From Acanthopleura granulata (lineage: Eukaryota > Mollusca > Polyplacophora > Chitonida > Chitonidae), in assembly GCA_016165875.1 (NCBI GenBank), contig JABBOT010000003.1, forward strand, positions 23,826,441-23,890,440: a DNA stretch of 64,000 nt. Direction: 5' to 3'. The number at the start of each line of letters is the position of its first letter. Position 1 is the first letter of the stretch. This document shows, one piece after another, positions 12,291 through 25,395 of this stretch. The translations under genes and the position numbers were made by a program. The notes under the pieces are model-generated. The model searched no databases. It saw only the letters and a list, made by a program, of their open reading frames with translations, and was not told the origin of the DNA.

Positions 12291-15200
12291 ATAAAATTCC
12301 CGATTTCATTCATGCTTAAAAATTGAGCGACTGTTTTTCCATTTTTGTTTCCCATGCATTGTTTACATTATACGCGGTCGTGACGTGGTCATCTATACGC
12401 TCCAATAAAATACTGTGATTTAGCAGATATAAATGCTATCCAAACCTATTTTAATCGCACAGACCGCAAACGAGTGCACTTGTTCCAAATGCCCCCACCC
12501 CTCTTCCTGGCCCACATCCCCACCACCCAGCCGCGGGGCAATAAGTGACTGTAGCCTATACTTCACTAAATATGATATAAGATACATGTATAAAGGAATA
12601 AACGTATGATTTCATGTATGCAAAATCATCTAAATTGGAAAACCCGATATTTCTATGACCAAGGCCTGTACAAGTCATTCTATAGTCGTAACACAGCGTA
12701 AAAAGCAATCATCCAAACAGAGTTTCACTTTGCTTACCGCAGCATGGGACACTTTTATCTATCCAAATGTAATTATAGGTGAAGTGAAAGTCGCAGGTGT
12801 TTGAAGGTGGCACCGCCATTGGAATTTTCCTGCGTTATACCGGTGCACATTCCAAGCATGTAGTATTTGCCGATGATGTGAATGGCTACCCTGCGTTGTG
12901 CAAGGAGTATGGAAGTGGGAGACCTTAAAACCTGAACAGGACAAACAAACAGATAAGGAGGAAAGACAAAAATACGTCGATTGATGGGCCCTATTAAACG
13001 GGCCAGAGAATGAGTGGGAACAAAATGGTCGTGCACAGTAAATAAGTAGTTGTTATTCATAAGCAATTACCTTGTTCCTTTTACCTGTCAGCTTCTAAAT
13101 GACATTTAAATATGTCAGCTTCTAAATGACACTTAAATATGTCAGCTTCTAAATGACACTTAAATATGTCAACTAAGAGCGGTGGTACACGAGGCATTCA
13201 AGCAGTCTCTTTAGCGTTGGTCGTCTTTGTTACATAGCTGGAAAAGTTCCATCAATATCCTAACATCTTGAATATCCATTTATGGACACATCATGATGGC
13301 GAAGGGCTCTATATAAAACTTAAAGAGGTTTCGGTTACACCAGCATAAGCGTCCTGTCTGCGTGCCCTTCTATGTGATGCCATGACTAAAAACAAGAAAC
13401 AGAAGTGTTTAACAGCACGAAAACTAAAACCAACAACTGATGCCCGATCTTAGAAGCTATAGTTACCAGCGTGCACTGTCAAATTGCCGACTATTGTCCC
13501 TTGGTTTCTTTGGGTCACATTCTGTCTGCCATTAATGCCACGCATTGACAAATTGACATTTGTTCCAATATGTTAATTAATTAAGTACGGATACATGTTG
13601 GTACATACATACTGGCCTGTATTGGACATGGTTTTCTAACTTGAAGTTACGTGTTCTTCGCCTCCACCGTGCATGACCAGAAGGCATATATACATGCCTG
13701 AGTAACAGTTTTTACCGACGCAGGTCTGTACTTAACCCTCTGTGGCATGTTTTGGCCGCTCTCTAGCTTTTTTGTCACTCTCTAGTTTAATTATGTTTTT
13801 CCTCCTGAAGATCACATCGGCTTACACGGCAGTAAGCTTACTATCTTTGAAGACATAATCTAGTTTCATTTCCTCTTTAATTCCTCTTCTAACTCTCTTT
13901 ATTCTGTGTAGAAAAGGTCCAGGTGTGGTCTGTTTTTCTCCACACAGACGCCTCTTGTGGTTTGCGTTGTTAGCCTTGGCTACAATTAGTGCTATCGTAA
14001 TTGTAAGATTAAATTTCATCAAGGTTTCGGCGAGATTTAACTGGTTTTCTCGATGCTGCTTGGGTCTTAATTAGCCTGCTGTACGGCCCAGGCGACAGCC
14101 TCCCCATCATAATCACGATAGATCGCCAGGGTTAGTTTCCGGTTAAATCAGTCTGCCCGTCCGATTTGACTTTCTCCAATCTTTCATTACTACCCGCTTT
14201 GCTCAACTCTAGGCTAATCCCTCTGTGAATTTCAACCAATGTTTCCCGCCATAACCCCTAATCATAATCCTGCATCCGAGGACTTTTTTTTATCAACTGC
14301 AGCATTTTTACTGTGTTCCCTCATTATCTAATTTGTCCAGAAAGTCAACAAGTTTATTGCTTTCAGTTTGTTAAGACGTCTCCAGGGAGTTACCCAGACA
14401 ACAAAGTCAACCTGTGTACTGGACTTAATCATCTCAGTAATTAACAATTTCTTCAAGAAAATATTTTATTTAGATTTATGGATATGTTGCTTTAGGAAAA
14501 CACTTTTGTTTTTGTAGAATATTTTTATTCTTGTTATATAAACATGTCCGTATATATCTATACATAGGTCACATTCAAAGGTCTACGAATGACAACTTAT
14601 ATCAAAACACTTTGCCGTTTGTTAGGTCAGGATTCCAAAACTACCTATATAGAAACTTTAATTGTTTACACGTGGGCCCTAATACAACAAAAGATTGACA
14701 TATAATTCCCAATGCTTGCTTAAATCACTAGCCCGTGTATAATGGATAGCAAGGCTTATTATTTGTCGTTTTTGAAATCACGTATGTTTGTCTCTGACTT
14801 TGGTTAGACACTGAGGATACATGATAAATCAGCGTGTATCACACTGGAAATAAACGTAAAAAGCCAAAACTACTGTCTCCTTGAAACAGCGCTGGCTCTT
14901 CCCAGCTCTTTCATGATGCAATATGAATGAGACTGGTTTATTACAACACGACTTATTAATTTATAGTTAGTCTACACGCATGTCATATATCTTCAATCAG
15001 CCATGCCTGCATCATTGAGCATTTCGTTTATTTGACAAGGAGGGTACAAGGCCGAGTTTAAGTGAGTGTTATCAAATAGAGAGAGGGCTTAGTGGTTTTG
15101 CTTGTGACGATTTCTCAGCCAATATCCAGCTGAGTCTCAGCGGGGCCTCCTAAGGTTCTGGGTAATTTAGCACTGACCGAATACGCCCTTCATAGCCCAG

Positions 15201-15389
15201 GCTATACACACGCATGTCCCCATCATAACCAGCCCTAGCCCCGAGAAAAACTCCTGATGCCGTAGTTAAATAGCAGCTATTAATCTACCACGGCCTGCAA
15301 GCATGTCTCATTAATTTTATTAACTTCGTAATAACCCTTAATTTGAAAAGTTGTGCAAAATCCTAATTGTAAGTCAAATAACTTTGTCA
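12291..15389. other. Non-genic stretch before bsx promoter
   Basis: No gene seen. It contains a three-copy 27-bp tandem repeat at 13,087-13,171 and a block at about 14,040-14,290 of mixed composition with many TAAT/ATTA and CCAAT words that resembles a regulatory element. The word TCCCCATCATAA occurs at about 14,100 and again at about 15,217. Conservation cannot be judged from one sequence. Confidence 0.4.
13087..13171. repeat. Three-copy 27-bp tandem repeat
   Basis: Units start at 13,087, 13,114 and 13,141. Each begins GTCAGCTTCTAAATGAC and ends in TTAAATAT; the copies are nearly identical, the first differing by one base. GTCA and TGAC bracket each unit core as a short inverted repeat. Confidence 0.9.
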
Positions 15390-15720
15390 GCCAATGATGA
15401 GAGGGATCGTGTTGAGGAAATACACGCGGACTCCTGCCGTGTTTCACCGCTTGTTTGTAGCGGACCGCTTGAGCCAATCAGCACTGACGGATGACTTCAC
15501 CGCCAGTCCATCATCCCATTCAATAAGCAGGCCGAATAACGGCCCTTGTGAACGGCAGGTAAAGATCACAATTATCCGTGATGGCTGTCCTCCAATGAGA
15601 AGCGCCGGATTGACCGGAGCTAAGCGGACTAATGCGAACAAATCGCAGGATTGAAGTGTGTGAACAGCACTTATCAGTTAGTCCATCTTCAGTCCAGACC
15701 ATTATCATCGAGTTCCAAAC
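15390..15720 (+). promoter_or_regulatory. bsx: Putative bsx promoter-proximal region
   Basis: This block lies 300-600 bases before the bsx start codon and is richer in GC than its surroundings. It has a CCAAT box in AGCCAATCAG (about 15,471-15,480) and another in TCCAATGAGA (about 15,591). Open frames in several registers reflect composition and encode nothing recognisable. No TATA box is evident. The role is inferred from position and motifs only. Confidence 0.35.
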
Positions 15721-15809
15721 TCAATCACTTACATAGCCTCACACCTCTTTGACAAATTCTGCTAACCGTTCTTCAAGAGGGCTTTCTGAATTTGGAGTGT
15801 TTGGCATTG

Positions 15810-15998
15810 GTAAGGACTGGATGAAGTATTATTATTTTACATTGTTTGCATTATTACTTTTTATTTTCAATTTTACGGCATTGTTTTTGTTTTTAATATG
15901 AATGTTTTCGTTCGCATTGTATCGGTGGTAAAGGAATTTTGTTTGATTTGATACTGTTAATATAACGTACATTTACAATTGGGAACCATCTCTTTCAG
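15810..15998 (+). other. bsx: Possible 5' UTR intron of bsx
   Basis: A donor-like GTAAGG starts at 15,810 and an acceptor-like TCTTTCAG ends at 15,998, 13 bases before the chosen start codon. If used, this 189-base intron would remove an upstream in-frame ATG at 15,979, supporting the start at 16,012. Transcript data are needed to confirm it. Confidence 0.3.
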
Positions 15999-16011
15999 AC
16001 TACATATCAAC

Positions 16012-16258
16012 ATGAGCCATTTTTCCGAAGCTGGCGTTCGACCGACGTCCTTTCTCATCGACGACATTTTGGTGAACAAACCGAAGCAGTTTTTACGAGA
16101 GTATCAAGCCTTGTCTGCCTTTGCCCGACCTTCTCTCCCTCCAGACTACGCCTATGCGTACCTGCCCAACCCAGCCTTCATCAACCATCATGGCATACCA
16201 GCCCAGGCCTTTCTACATCACAAACAGGCCGATACACCTTTCCTTATTCCTGCCACAG
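16012..16258 (+). CDS. bsx: bsx coding exon 1
   Basis: Encodes residues 1-82 plus one base of codon 83, including the RPTSFLIDDIL motif. It ends CCACAG before donor GTGAGA. Confidence 0.92.
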
Positions 16259-19200
16259 GTGAGATTTTATTTTTAGAACGAACTGATAGTACTGAAAAAC
16301 CCAGTTTTCGGCAGCCTGGGTTGCATTGAAAAGTTACCTTTGGACGTAAATATTTTGTTAAATTCCAAGTGTTACATACATACACTTTTAAATGCACATT
16401 CTTTTTGGGCGTGTGTGGAAGAAACCTTTTTGATAAAAGGAAAATACAATATTTATGTCTGTACGTTATCGTACAGCCCTAACGATTGCTATAATCTCCT
16501 ATAACGTCGAGGTGGAATCTTGCCTTTACAGAAAATGTACCCGAAAGCAAAAATATAAATACAACTCAGAATCCATTTTTATAACCTGAAAAGGTGACGG
16601 AATCGAAATATTCTCCTGATATTTAGGTGATAGATGAATGCATCCTAAAGTGGGGTGATTGTAAAGTATAGAATTTTGAGGAAAATTACACTTCAAGTTA
16701 ATAACACGTATATACTCTACGATTATTAATAACTGATTTGCATTGGCATTTTACGGAGTATTTCTTTTTCCTTGGATGCTGTGCATCGGTTAAAAATTTT
16801 CGTGCCTTTCTCATTAAGGTAGCCAGATAGGTATAGAAAATGGTCGTTAGATATTGAAAATTTTAGTGAAAATGGGTAACAATTTTCGAATTGTTTCCAT
16901 GCAAAAATTAAGAAAAAACTAGCTTGAAATCTTACCATGTTTTTTGGAATTTGTTTCATAATATTTTTACAGATAAAATCATCTAAGCATTAAGTTTATA
17001 TAATAGCCTTTAATTTGAAAGTGCAGTGATGTATTGGTGAAAAGGGAAGTGTATTATTTTGTAAATCAATATCAGGAAATCTAGTTTATCTTTATTTATT
17101 TTCCAAACATCGCTTAAAAATTGTTCCTACACACGTATGCATAAACTAATCACACTTTTGCGCGTGAAAATTTTAAATATTTTTATGAAATCTTATTTTT
17201 GATAATTTTTGTTCATTACTACCATTTTATTATAAATTCCATCCTATACTGTGTTCATGAATATCAATACATGTGGTTCTGCAAACATTATGCAAATGTT
17301 CTGGCAGGAGTCAAAATGAGAGAAAGGCAAATGTTTTCAATAAATATTTCATTATGCAGTTAATTTGCTGCTTGTTAAGAGCTCGTCTTAAAATGTGTAT
17401 AGCATGGATCACGTGAAATTGTTAAATAAAGCAATTGAAATACAAAATTTATTACAATGATAAACTTTATTTGATACCATTTGGATCTGTCTACTAAGGG
17501 TTAGAATAGACAGGATAAGTTATAATCTAACTATTTCAAGGTGTAAATCTGTTTCAAGATTAGCTTATCTAAAACATTAACAACATTAAGCAGAACCAAG
17601 CCTGCATTTTCAATGAGAGTGGATATTGCATTTGGTTGGATATGGGTCTCGCGATTGTTTACCGGTTGCCTACATAATTAAAATTCTTAATTCCGTTGTG
17701 TTGGAATTACGATGTAACAAGGGTTTCAAAAGAACAGTTTGAAAAGGTGTTACCTGACAGAAATTAGATTTGTTGCTCAGACATTCTGATGACAGTAACT
17801 CGTCTGCGACTGGATGGTCGTTGATCAACTGGACAGCTGTTATCGGCACCAGTAGATCAGCCACACTCACCGGTTGCAATTACTGTTGTCAGTTTTAATT
17901 GTTTAAATACAATAGTGGACAGAAAGTGTTGTTGACCTCGACGGTACTCTGTACAGCTGGTAATTTACAGCTGTACTGTTTGAAGATAAGAATGTTCAAA
18001 ACGACGAGGTGCTAACGACACATCTTGTGATATTGGGTACAGTTAAATTTTATACACAATTAGCCACTAGTAGAAGTTTAAGGAGTTATGCACAAGTCAT
18101 GCATGCACCAATTGACAATTTTTAAAATGCAGCAAAATGGAGTTCAGCAGATTAATAAGAGGCTTGTAAATAAGAAGGTTCTACATTTTCTAAGTAATTT
18201 TAGTGAGACGTTAGCAAGAGATAATATGTGTTCGCCGATGCAGCACTAAACCCGGGAAGTGTCATATTACCTATGCAACGTCAGGCCACAAATCATTTTT
18301 GCACTCCTTACCTTATAATGCTTAAAATCTCCGTGTCCTCAGGGCAGAAATGCTAGTTTCCGTACCTTGTGTAGTGTATACATTCTGTTCAGTATGAAGA
18401 GGAACAAAGCAGTGGTGAAATACAACAGATCATTTAAACCAGCATCTCCTGTTGTCAGTCATACTTCATCTTACATGTAAATAGGCAAGGAATTTATATA
18501 TAAAGTTAGTCAGTAAGAAAGAACATTACACAGATGGATCTGTTAATGTCAGTTAAAGACTGTTTTTATACCTCGAATAGATAAACGCACATATTTGTTC
18601 CTCTTTATTACTTAAATGTATTTTATTGTTTCGTCAGGTTTTCCGCTGTCTCCGCTCTTCCAACACGACAGTCCCGGCAAACACTGCAGACGCCGTAAAG
18701 CGCGGACGGTGTTCAGTGACCAGCAGCTAAACGGCCTGGAAAAGAGGTTCGAATCTCAACGCTATCTCTCAACACCCGAGCGGGTTGAGCTGGCCTCCCA
18801 ACTTAGCCTGTCCGAAACACAGGTAAGATGGAGCTCTTACACAACTAAAGGATACTATTCCGCGTGTGCGAGCTGTTGTATTGTCAACATAGTGCCTTCA
18901 TGCTTTGATGTGGAAATAATATCTATTCGACGTATTCCATGACGATGATTGCAAATTTCATGTTCTTACTTTCTTGACATTCTGATGGAGTAAAAAAAAA
19001 GTCCTTCTCTTGAACCGAAACTACCCGGTACAGAAGGTGAACTACACCGATCAGACAATAATGTAAAACGTGTTCCCCCAAGAATAAAAATGCCAATCTC
19101 TTTGCCACAGGTAATTTACAGAATTCATATAATAATCTACGAATGATGGCGTGCACGCATTTGTCTACTAGGTAAACCGGCTGGTCCTCGCACTTATGCA

Positions 19201-19599
19201 CAATTGAATGGAGATTACACGCTTACAACTCACATTCTACTGCCGTTTACTCTGAGTTTGTACATTTTTATTTTTAATTTCCAGGTAAAGACATGGTTTC
19301 AGAATCGCAGAATGAAGCATAAGAAAATGCAGAAGAAGGTACAGGACGATTCTGATGGTAAGATGGCCAGCCCTGCTGAGGACCAGGAGCAGCATTCTGA
19401 CGAGGAACTGACCACAGACACTGGTGCTGAGGGCCCAGAGCCCGGAGGTCAGTCGAATGTGCGGGCCCGGGGCTCCACGGTCAGTCCCTCTCCAGGCCAT
19501 TCCGCTAAGGGGACGGAATCAGATTCGGACAATGAAGAAATTGACGTAGTAGAACCAGAGGCCGCCAAAACAGAGCAGTGGAAAGTTCCAATGCGATGA
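16012..19599 (+). CDS. bsx: Brain-specific homeobox protein (BSX), 3 exons
   Basis: Joined from 16012-16258, 18638-18822 and 19285-19599; phases fit and give 248 aa, close to vertebrate BSX (about 233). BSX is a nuclear DNA-binding protein, known in vertebrates from hypothalamus and pineal. Residues 21-36 carry RPTSFLIDDILVNKPK, the family N-terminal motif, whose FLIDDIL core resembles an eh1 Groucho-binding motif. PGKHCRRRKARTVFSD leads into a homeodomain at 101-160 with Arg5, Leu16, Phe20, Trp48, Gln50 and Asn51 present. STPERVELA and the LSLSETQ-VKTWFQNRRMKHKK helix are distinctive for BSX rather than BarH or NK classes. The tail (161-248) is acidic and Ser/Pro-rich, without a known domain. 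The start at 16,012 has A at -3 and matches the family N-terminus. Confidence 0.95.
16259..18637 (+). other. bsx: bsx intron 1
   Basis: A 2.4-kb GT-AG intron, AT-rich, with no recognisable repeat or other gene. The acceptor is TTTCGTCAG. Confidence 0.85.
18638..18822 (+). CDS. bsx: bsx coding exon 2 (homeodomain, first part)
   Basis: Completes codon 83 and encodes residues to 144, including homeodomain positions 1-44 (helices 1 and 2). Donor GTAAGA follows ACACAG. Confidence 0.95.
18823..19284 (+). other. bsx: bsx intron 2
   Basis: A 462-base GT-AG intron that splits the homeodomain between positions 44 and 45, a site used by many homeobox genes. Acceptor TTTCCAG. Confidence 0.9.
19285..19599 (+). 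CDS. bsx: bsx coding exon 3 (recognition helix and tail)
   Basis: Begins VKTWFQNRRMKHKK, the recognition helix, then an 88-residue acidic, Ser/Pro-rich C-terminus ending in TGA at 19,597-19,599. Confidence 0.95.
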   Translation, partial: VKTWFQNRRMKHKKMQKKVQDDSDGKMASPAEDQEQHSDEELTTDTGAEGPEPGGQSNVRARGSTVSPSPGHSAKGTESDSDNEEIDVVEPEAAKTEQWKVPMR

Positions 19600-20810
19600 A
19601 CACGCCTATAGAGAGAAAAGACTCTTGACTCATATGGAAGTCCTTCTCCACTGAGTGCACGTCTGTTCGCGTAGGACAGAGCCCGGGTCCACTGGTTTTG
19701 AACAGTACATGTCATTTGCATGTGTGTGCGAATATTTAAGCCTCTAACCCATGGAATCCAGAGAGGATCTGGGAGAAACGATGTGGTTCAACAGAACATA
19801 ACCGGAGTTTCGGTGTTATTAATGCAAGCCTGAAATGCTCCTGAACTTGGTGAAACACAAACTATTTAAGTTGTGGTTTCGAAACAGCTGGAAGGAACTA
19901 TTGTCTCAGATATATCGATATCTTAATATATATGTGTTCACTCGAGTATCTGTGAGCTAGAATACAGCTTTCAAGTAGCCTATGCCGTTAGATTTTCAGC
20001 TCGACCTACAAAAAGCAAGGGAGAAAGATAAGCAATTTTAGTCTGGATATGTATGAATTAATCTTACAGCACGCTATTTTTTATGGAACATATTGTTCAT
20101 TTCAGGCAGCATACTGGAGATCGTAAAGCTTTGTTACGAAACAAAGGACTCAGAAATTATATGTTGTGTTTGTATAATGGTGTCTGAGACAGCTTTAGTC
20201 CAGAAAGCTTGCCAGTGGGCCTCACTTCTATAAGTGGAACCGACAGCTCACCTGTACATAACAATTTGCATTTTGAAAGAATAGATGTTGCGTTTGCTGT
20301 ACTGGAAAGAAGGTGACATTAATGTACTTTAAGAAAGCTACAACATTGGGTGTATCAAAAAATGAGAACAATTAACTAGTACACCGATAGCCAACGTATA
20401 ATATCTCCTTTATCTCTGTGTGCAGTATCGACACTTGTGTGAAGTATTGACATCTCTGTGATATCCCTAACTAAGCTTAGCTTTCAAATGGGCTTCAAAT
20501 CATTAACCAGAATGTTCTCGTGTATATTCATGAACTTTCTGGCAAACTAAAATATTAGATACTAACTGATTATTATTTATTACGCAGTCGAGGTTATATC
20601 GGTAGTAAGGGGAGTGTCCGAATGACAGTTCCTCTCAACACTTGCTACGATAAGTAAGAGCACGAGTTTGCTGGTTAATTTTCCTTCAGCTCCTCCACCA
20701 TGCTACTTGTAAACCAGGGTAAATGTAAATTAAAACAATGACTTTGGGTTACGTGCAGTATTTTACCTTTGTTTGTGATTATTTCCAATAAAATCTATAT
20801 AACATAACAT
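19600..20810 (+). other. bsx: Probable bsx 3' UTR
   Basis: About 1.2 kb of non-coding sequence follows the stop. The first well-placed AATAAA is at 20,787-20,792, so cleavage is expected about 15-30 bases later. Nothing else is recognised in the stretch. Confidence 0.5.
20787..20792 (+). terminator. Candidate bsx poly(A) signal
   Basis: Canonical AATAAA hexamer about 1.19 kb past the bsx stop codon. Confidence 0.5.
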
Positions 20811-21719
20811 ATTAATTGGTTCAACGTGATTTTCCCTTATGTAGGTAACAAAAAGGTCAGTTTCCGTTCATGACACTTTCCAGTTTGGGAATAATGTTTT
20901 TCTGATGGTTGACTTTTATGATTGGCATGATGTCCGCTTTGCGACATATATATACACTGGTTCAAAGTTCTGAATATACCTAGAAGTACATGGATGGTTA
21001 TAGTCAGAATGTAACTGTAAACCTCTATAAAATGGAGAAGTGTGTCCAGAGTAGGGATGCAAAATACTTCCCTGTTGGTTGCTTATTTCTTCACACGTGG
21101 CCATTAAGGAGATTAATCAACATGGATGCTCATTTTTGAGATTTTGATACTGCATATTTTTCACAGAACTTGGCCATTTTCGCATTTCCACTTTCTATTA
21201 TCATCCTTAAAAGGGATTTGATGACACTGAAAAGAGGGTCAAAATGCGCGAACCGGTTTGTACGGACTTTACATATAGAAGCTTGTGGATGCGAGGCCCA
21301 TGAGGATCCAGTATTTTAGCCACTTATTTGCTACCCATAGGGTTCACAAATTGTATCACAGCAAAATATCGAATTAATCTTATCCATGAACGGACTTTCT
21401 CGTATAAAAGTCGTGAAGATATTCTCTTTATTGTCACGATTTTTTGGGTCAAAACTTCCGTTAAAGATTAATAAAGCCAAAAATTTATTCAACCAATATG
21501 TCTGCTAAATCCGGAGCTAACAAGCAAAGTGTAGATATTTATTTTTATATAAAATATCATTCATCTCAAAAAAAACACACACAAAAACGCAGTGAGCACT
21601 CTGGGCCACAAGAGAGCGATTCGTATACACAATCATCTTTTTTACAGTTGATAAAAAAAACGAACATACAGAAACAAGCGACGAAGCTTATAAATACACT
21701 ATCTTTGTGGCAGCGGTTC

Positions 21720-22200
21720 AGAAAAATCATATGTGTACACATAAATGGAGATTCTTATACCGTCCTCTTTCAGGCACTTGGATCAGAAAAGATCATGTGT
21801 ACACACACAGCCGGATATTCTTATACCGTCCTCTTTCAGGCACTTGGTTCAGAAAAGATCATGTGTACACACACAGCCGGATATTCTTACACCGTCCTCT
21901 TTCAGGCACTTGGATCAGAAAAGATCATGTGTACACACACAGCCGGATATTCTTATACCGTCATCTTTCAGGCAGTTGGTTCAGAGAAGACAACGAGTAC
22001 AAACACAATGACGATTCTTATACTGCCCTCTTTCTTTCAGTTGGTTTAGAAACAATCGTGTACAAACTCAAACAAAGTTTCTCATACCGTCCTATTTCTG
22101 GCAGTTGGTTTAAAAAAGATCATGTGTACACACACCTGGGGAGATTCACCTTACTGGCAGTTGGTTCAGACAAAAGCGTATGTATACACACCTCCCATAT
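21720..22200. repeat. 66-bp minisatellite, about eight copies
   Basis: Unit starts marked by AGAAAAGATC-like words fall at 21,720, 21,785, 21,851, 21,917, 21,983, 22,048, 22,112 and 22,168. The middle copies at exact 66-base steps are almost identical; the outer ones are diverged, and the last is short. Each unit contains GTGTACACACACAG and CCGTCCTCTTTCAGGCA. Because 66 is divisible by three and the unit lacks stops in three plus frames, long overlapping frames result (up to 183 codons). No start context, splice support or protein match suggests expression. Confidence 0.9.
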
Positions 22201-25200
22201 CTGAGGACGAATACTCCTTCTATTCCTACTGACAGCCAACATAAAAATTAGTATCTAAAACTTGGCTATAAACAGGTGTTGGTTCATACGAAATTTGAAT
22301 AGAGAGGAGCTCACAAGCGCAGACAGGAGTTTTCAGCATCAGCAAGCACGGTGAACACTGATGCTAACTACGCTTCCACCTCATCTGTCAAAGCTTCAGT
22401 AAATACCCTGTTACTTCTATGTCCTTCAAACTCCCTGTGTCACTGGGGAATGTTCATCCGTGGCATAAGAAATAGAGTCTGACTTCACGACATAAAGACA
22501 TCCGGCTCCTTGAAAGCCGTCCGTACAGCGATCCAAAGCGAATCCATCACTGGCTAAATTGAACAGTTATATGCTCTTTATCAGCGGTCAAAACAATGCC
22601 ACACAGCCACTAATGCACACTAATAAGCCAATCAGGCTTGCTCATACAGAAACGGTCTTTTTTCCAGACGTAACGGTCGGATAAGAGATGGCCATGTTGA
22701 CTGGATAATTTCGGCTCTGTTTGTCTGACTATCGCGTCCCTTTGTTCCCGCCATGATGCATTACCTAGCTGGTTTCGTTTGACATTCCTCCAGCATCCAT
22801 ACAGCTATACAGCCTAATAGATGCATTTTGAGCAACTGGTGGGTACCGGGATTTTTGAAGGTCTGCAAACACCGAATATAAATTTACAAATATCCCACGA
22901 AGAATCACACACTTATGCAATCTAGTGAGAAATGTATACATATACAGATATATATATTTGCCGTGTTCGACACCTATTAAGTATGCCCGAGTAAATAACT
23001 TTCTCATTATCTATACCCGTTGAGACAAATTGACAAATTTCTTATTTTTGATTTTATTCTATATATTATTTTTGCTGAATTAGTTTTATTTTATTTATTT
23101 CCATATATATATATATTTTTGGCTGGCCTGAGAATTGCGAAATTGACATTCAAAAATTTAAAAAGAATCTAAATGCAAACTGCTCTTTATATATTTCTCA
23201 TTTTGAATCTAAGCGTCAGTTGTCCTGATATAACACCTAAATCCTGAAGGGGCGTTCGAACTCCACAATCACAACACCCATTTCCGAAACTCGCCACGAT
23301 ATGGTTGAAACATTGCAGATGTGGCGTTATAAGTCATAATCATTCATTCATTTCCCAAACTACCTAAATACCAGCTCGCAAAGAAATAATATATAAATAT
23401 ATATAGTTAGCAAATAAAGCTGGTAATATACATGTAAAAGGAGCGGACAACACATTCAACATGAGATGTTTAGAAAAATAATTCAGCATTTTAAACATCT
23501 CTAGGACGACTAACAAGACACCAAAATAACTGACTTTGGCAAATATTATTATTATACGTCAATGATTTAACGTCTTAGGTCAGTACTTCCCAGTTATCTT
23601 GCCTTGACCGAGCATAAGAACTCGGACAAAAATATACTACGTGGATACCAAAAAATGAAAAGAAAAAGAAACAACAAAAAATTGTGCCCGATATGCCTGA
23701 CACTATAGAAATCGGTTGGCCATGTTGTCGTGGAGAGTGATATACAAGGCTAGAAGAACATTTTGGAAAGGACTTGCTTTTATCCAGAAAAAATCCGCTG
23801 CATAGAATGGTCATTTGACAATTCTAAAGAACACCAATAAAGACATGTGATTTCTTAGCCGTTAATATAGTGAAATTCATCAGAGCAAGGCATCAAAAAG
23901 AAATATATGGAAATACAAGTATTCCGTGCCAGGAAACTTTTCAGAAAACTCAACACTGAAAAAAAAAACACACGACGTTTTCGTAGGGTTCTTACTCATT
24001 CAGTTCTTAATATGAAAACTGGAGAAAAATGTTTGTACGCGAGACAAGTTTTCACCCAGTGTATTTTCGGATTGAAGTCCTATTTTAACTAAACCCCAAA
24101 CGAATGAATCAGTCTTAAAACAATAACTCACCCCATAGGCTTTAATATATGCGAGAGGTTCAAGCACATGTTTTATATACGAAGTATTTATACTAAACAT
24201 ATGGACGAGCCGAAGTATCTTCCCAAAACTTGCGAACTCACACGCAGATCTCTGTATCCATTTTACACTTATACCACAGTTTCTTCTTTCCTGCATTCAT
24301 TTGTCCAGTATACTGTATAAACATGAGCATAAGGAGCAGATAAATTAGAGTTCTATGACGGGAAGTAATTCCAAAGAACTCTAGATTTCTCTAAATATGT
24401 TTCAGCACAATCCCATTAAGCTTGCGAATAAAGAGGGTGAAGACACATTTCATGTGAAGGCATTTCAGCATAACTCATGTAAAAGACATATAGCTTACCT
24501 ACATTTGAACAAGTGTTTAAAACTAAGCCACTCTACATATGACAATAGCTTGTTTCACCCTTGAGGACGTGATGTTTCCTGTTTGAAGTGACTATGCGGT
24601 GAGTAAAATTGGCTTGGAAAGTACGTAGGTAAGAGTTCGTGCTGGTTAATCATTATATCAAATTGACGTGTAATTTGATGCGTCTTGAGTTCAAAGGAAA
24701 TATAGTAATGTTCCGGATGATGAGTGAATTTACGGCCATGGTCGATACAAGTAAATTGATTTACCTTGGAAAATCCTCATGATTGGCGCATTCTAATATG
24801 TTAGACAGAGTAATAGCTCCGATTGCTCGCTTTCAGAGGAGGAATGGCGTTCATGTACAGAACTGAAGGTCGCATAATGAATTGCATATGAAGGACATGG
24901 AAATGTCATGGAATAGAACAGAAAATAAAGACTTCTGTCAAGGTTGCGTCTAACACGCTTTTAAAGCCATAATACTCTATTTTGTCTCCGCGGACTATTG
25001 GAGACGAGTGTCGTTTTGCAGATGTATTATGAATGCATTTGATGTTTATACGTCGTGGGACTTCTTGAAAATATTTTATCTACATATCGCAAAAATGTAC
25101 AGATAACCCGAGCCTGGAGAAAAGCTCACAGCAGATGCCTGAGAGCTTCCTAGTTTAAGGTCGGAAATTAGAACATGCCACATTACTAGAGTCAAGGCAC

Positions 25201-25317
25201 CCTGTGACCTCCACATAGCAGAGTCCAGAGACAAGTCATGTGGACATCTGAATAATATATACACCTGAACCACAAGTACCCAATGCCCGTGATCTTCGCC
25301 TTTCCTACAAACGGTAC

Positions 25318-25395
25318 ACCACCTGCGGTGGCATGACGGGTAGACTGTCTGTCTCTTAAACTGTAGATCAAGGTTCAATCCCAGATCGAACAATA
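25318..25395 (+). repeat. tRNA-like SINE head fragment
   Basis: GTGGCATGACGGGTAGACT resembles a pol III A box, and GGTTCAATCCC about 45 bases later a B box. The anticodon arm does not fold well, so this is a tRNA-derived repeat head or relic rather than a tRNA gene. Confidence 0.4.

Noticed and set aside
15394..15708. Open frames on both strands before bsx
   Set aside because: Several registers are open at once and none is protein-like; more likely promoter sequence.
15979..16011. Upstream in-frame ATG for bsx
   Set aside because: An acceptor-like TTTCAG lies between it and the family-matching start at 16,012.
21498..22204. 183- and 165-codon frames encoding a repeated peptide
   Set aside because: Explained by the stop-free 66-bp minisatellite unit; three frames are equally open.
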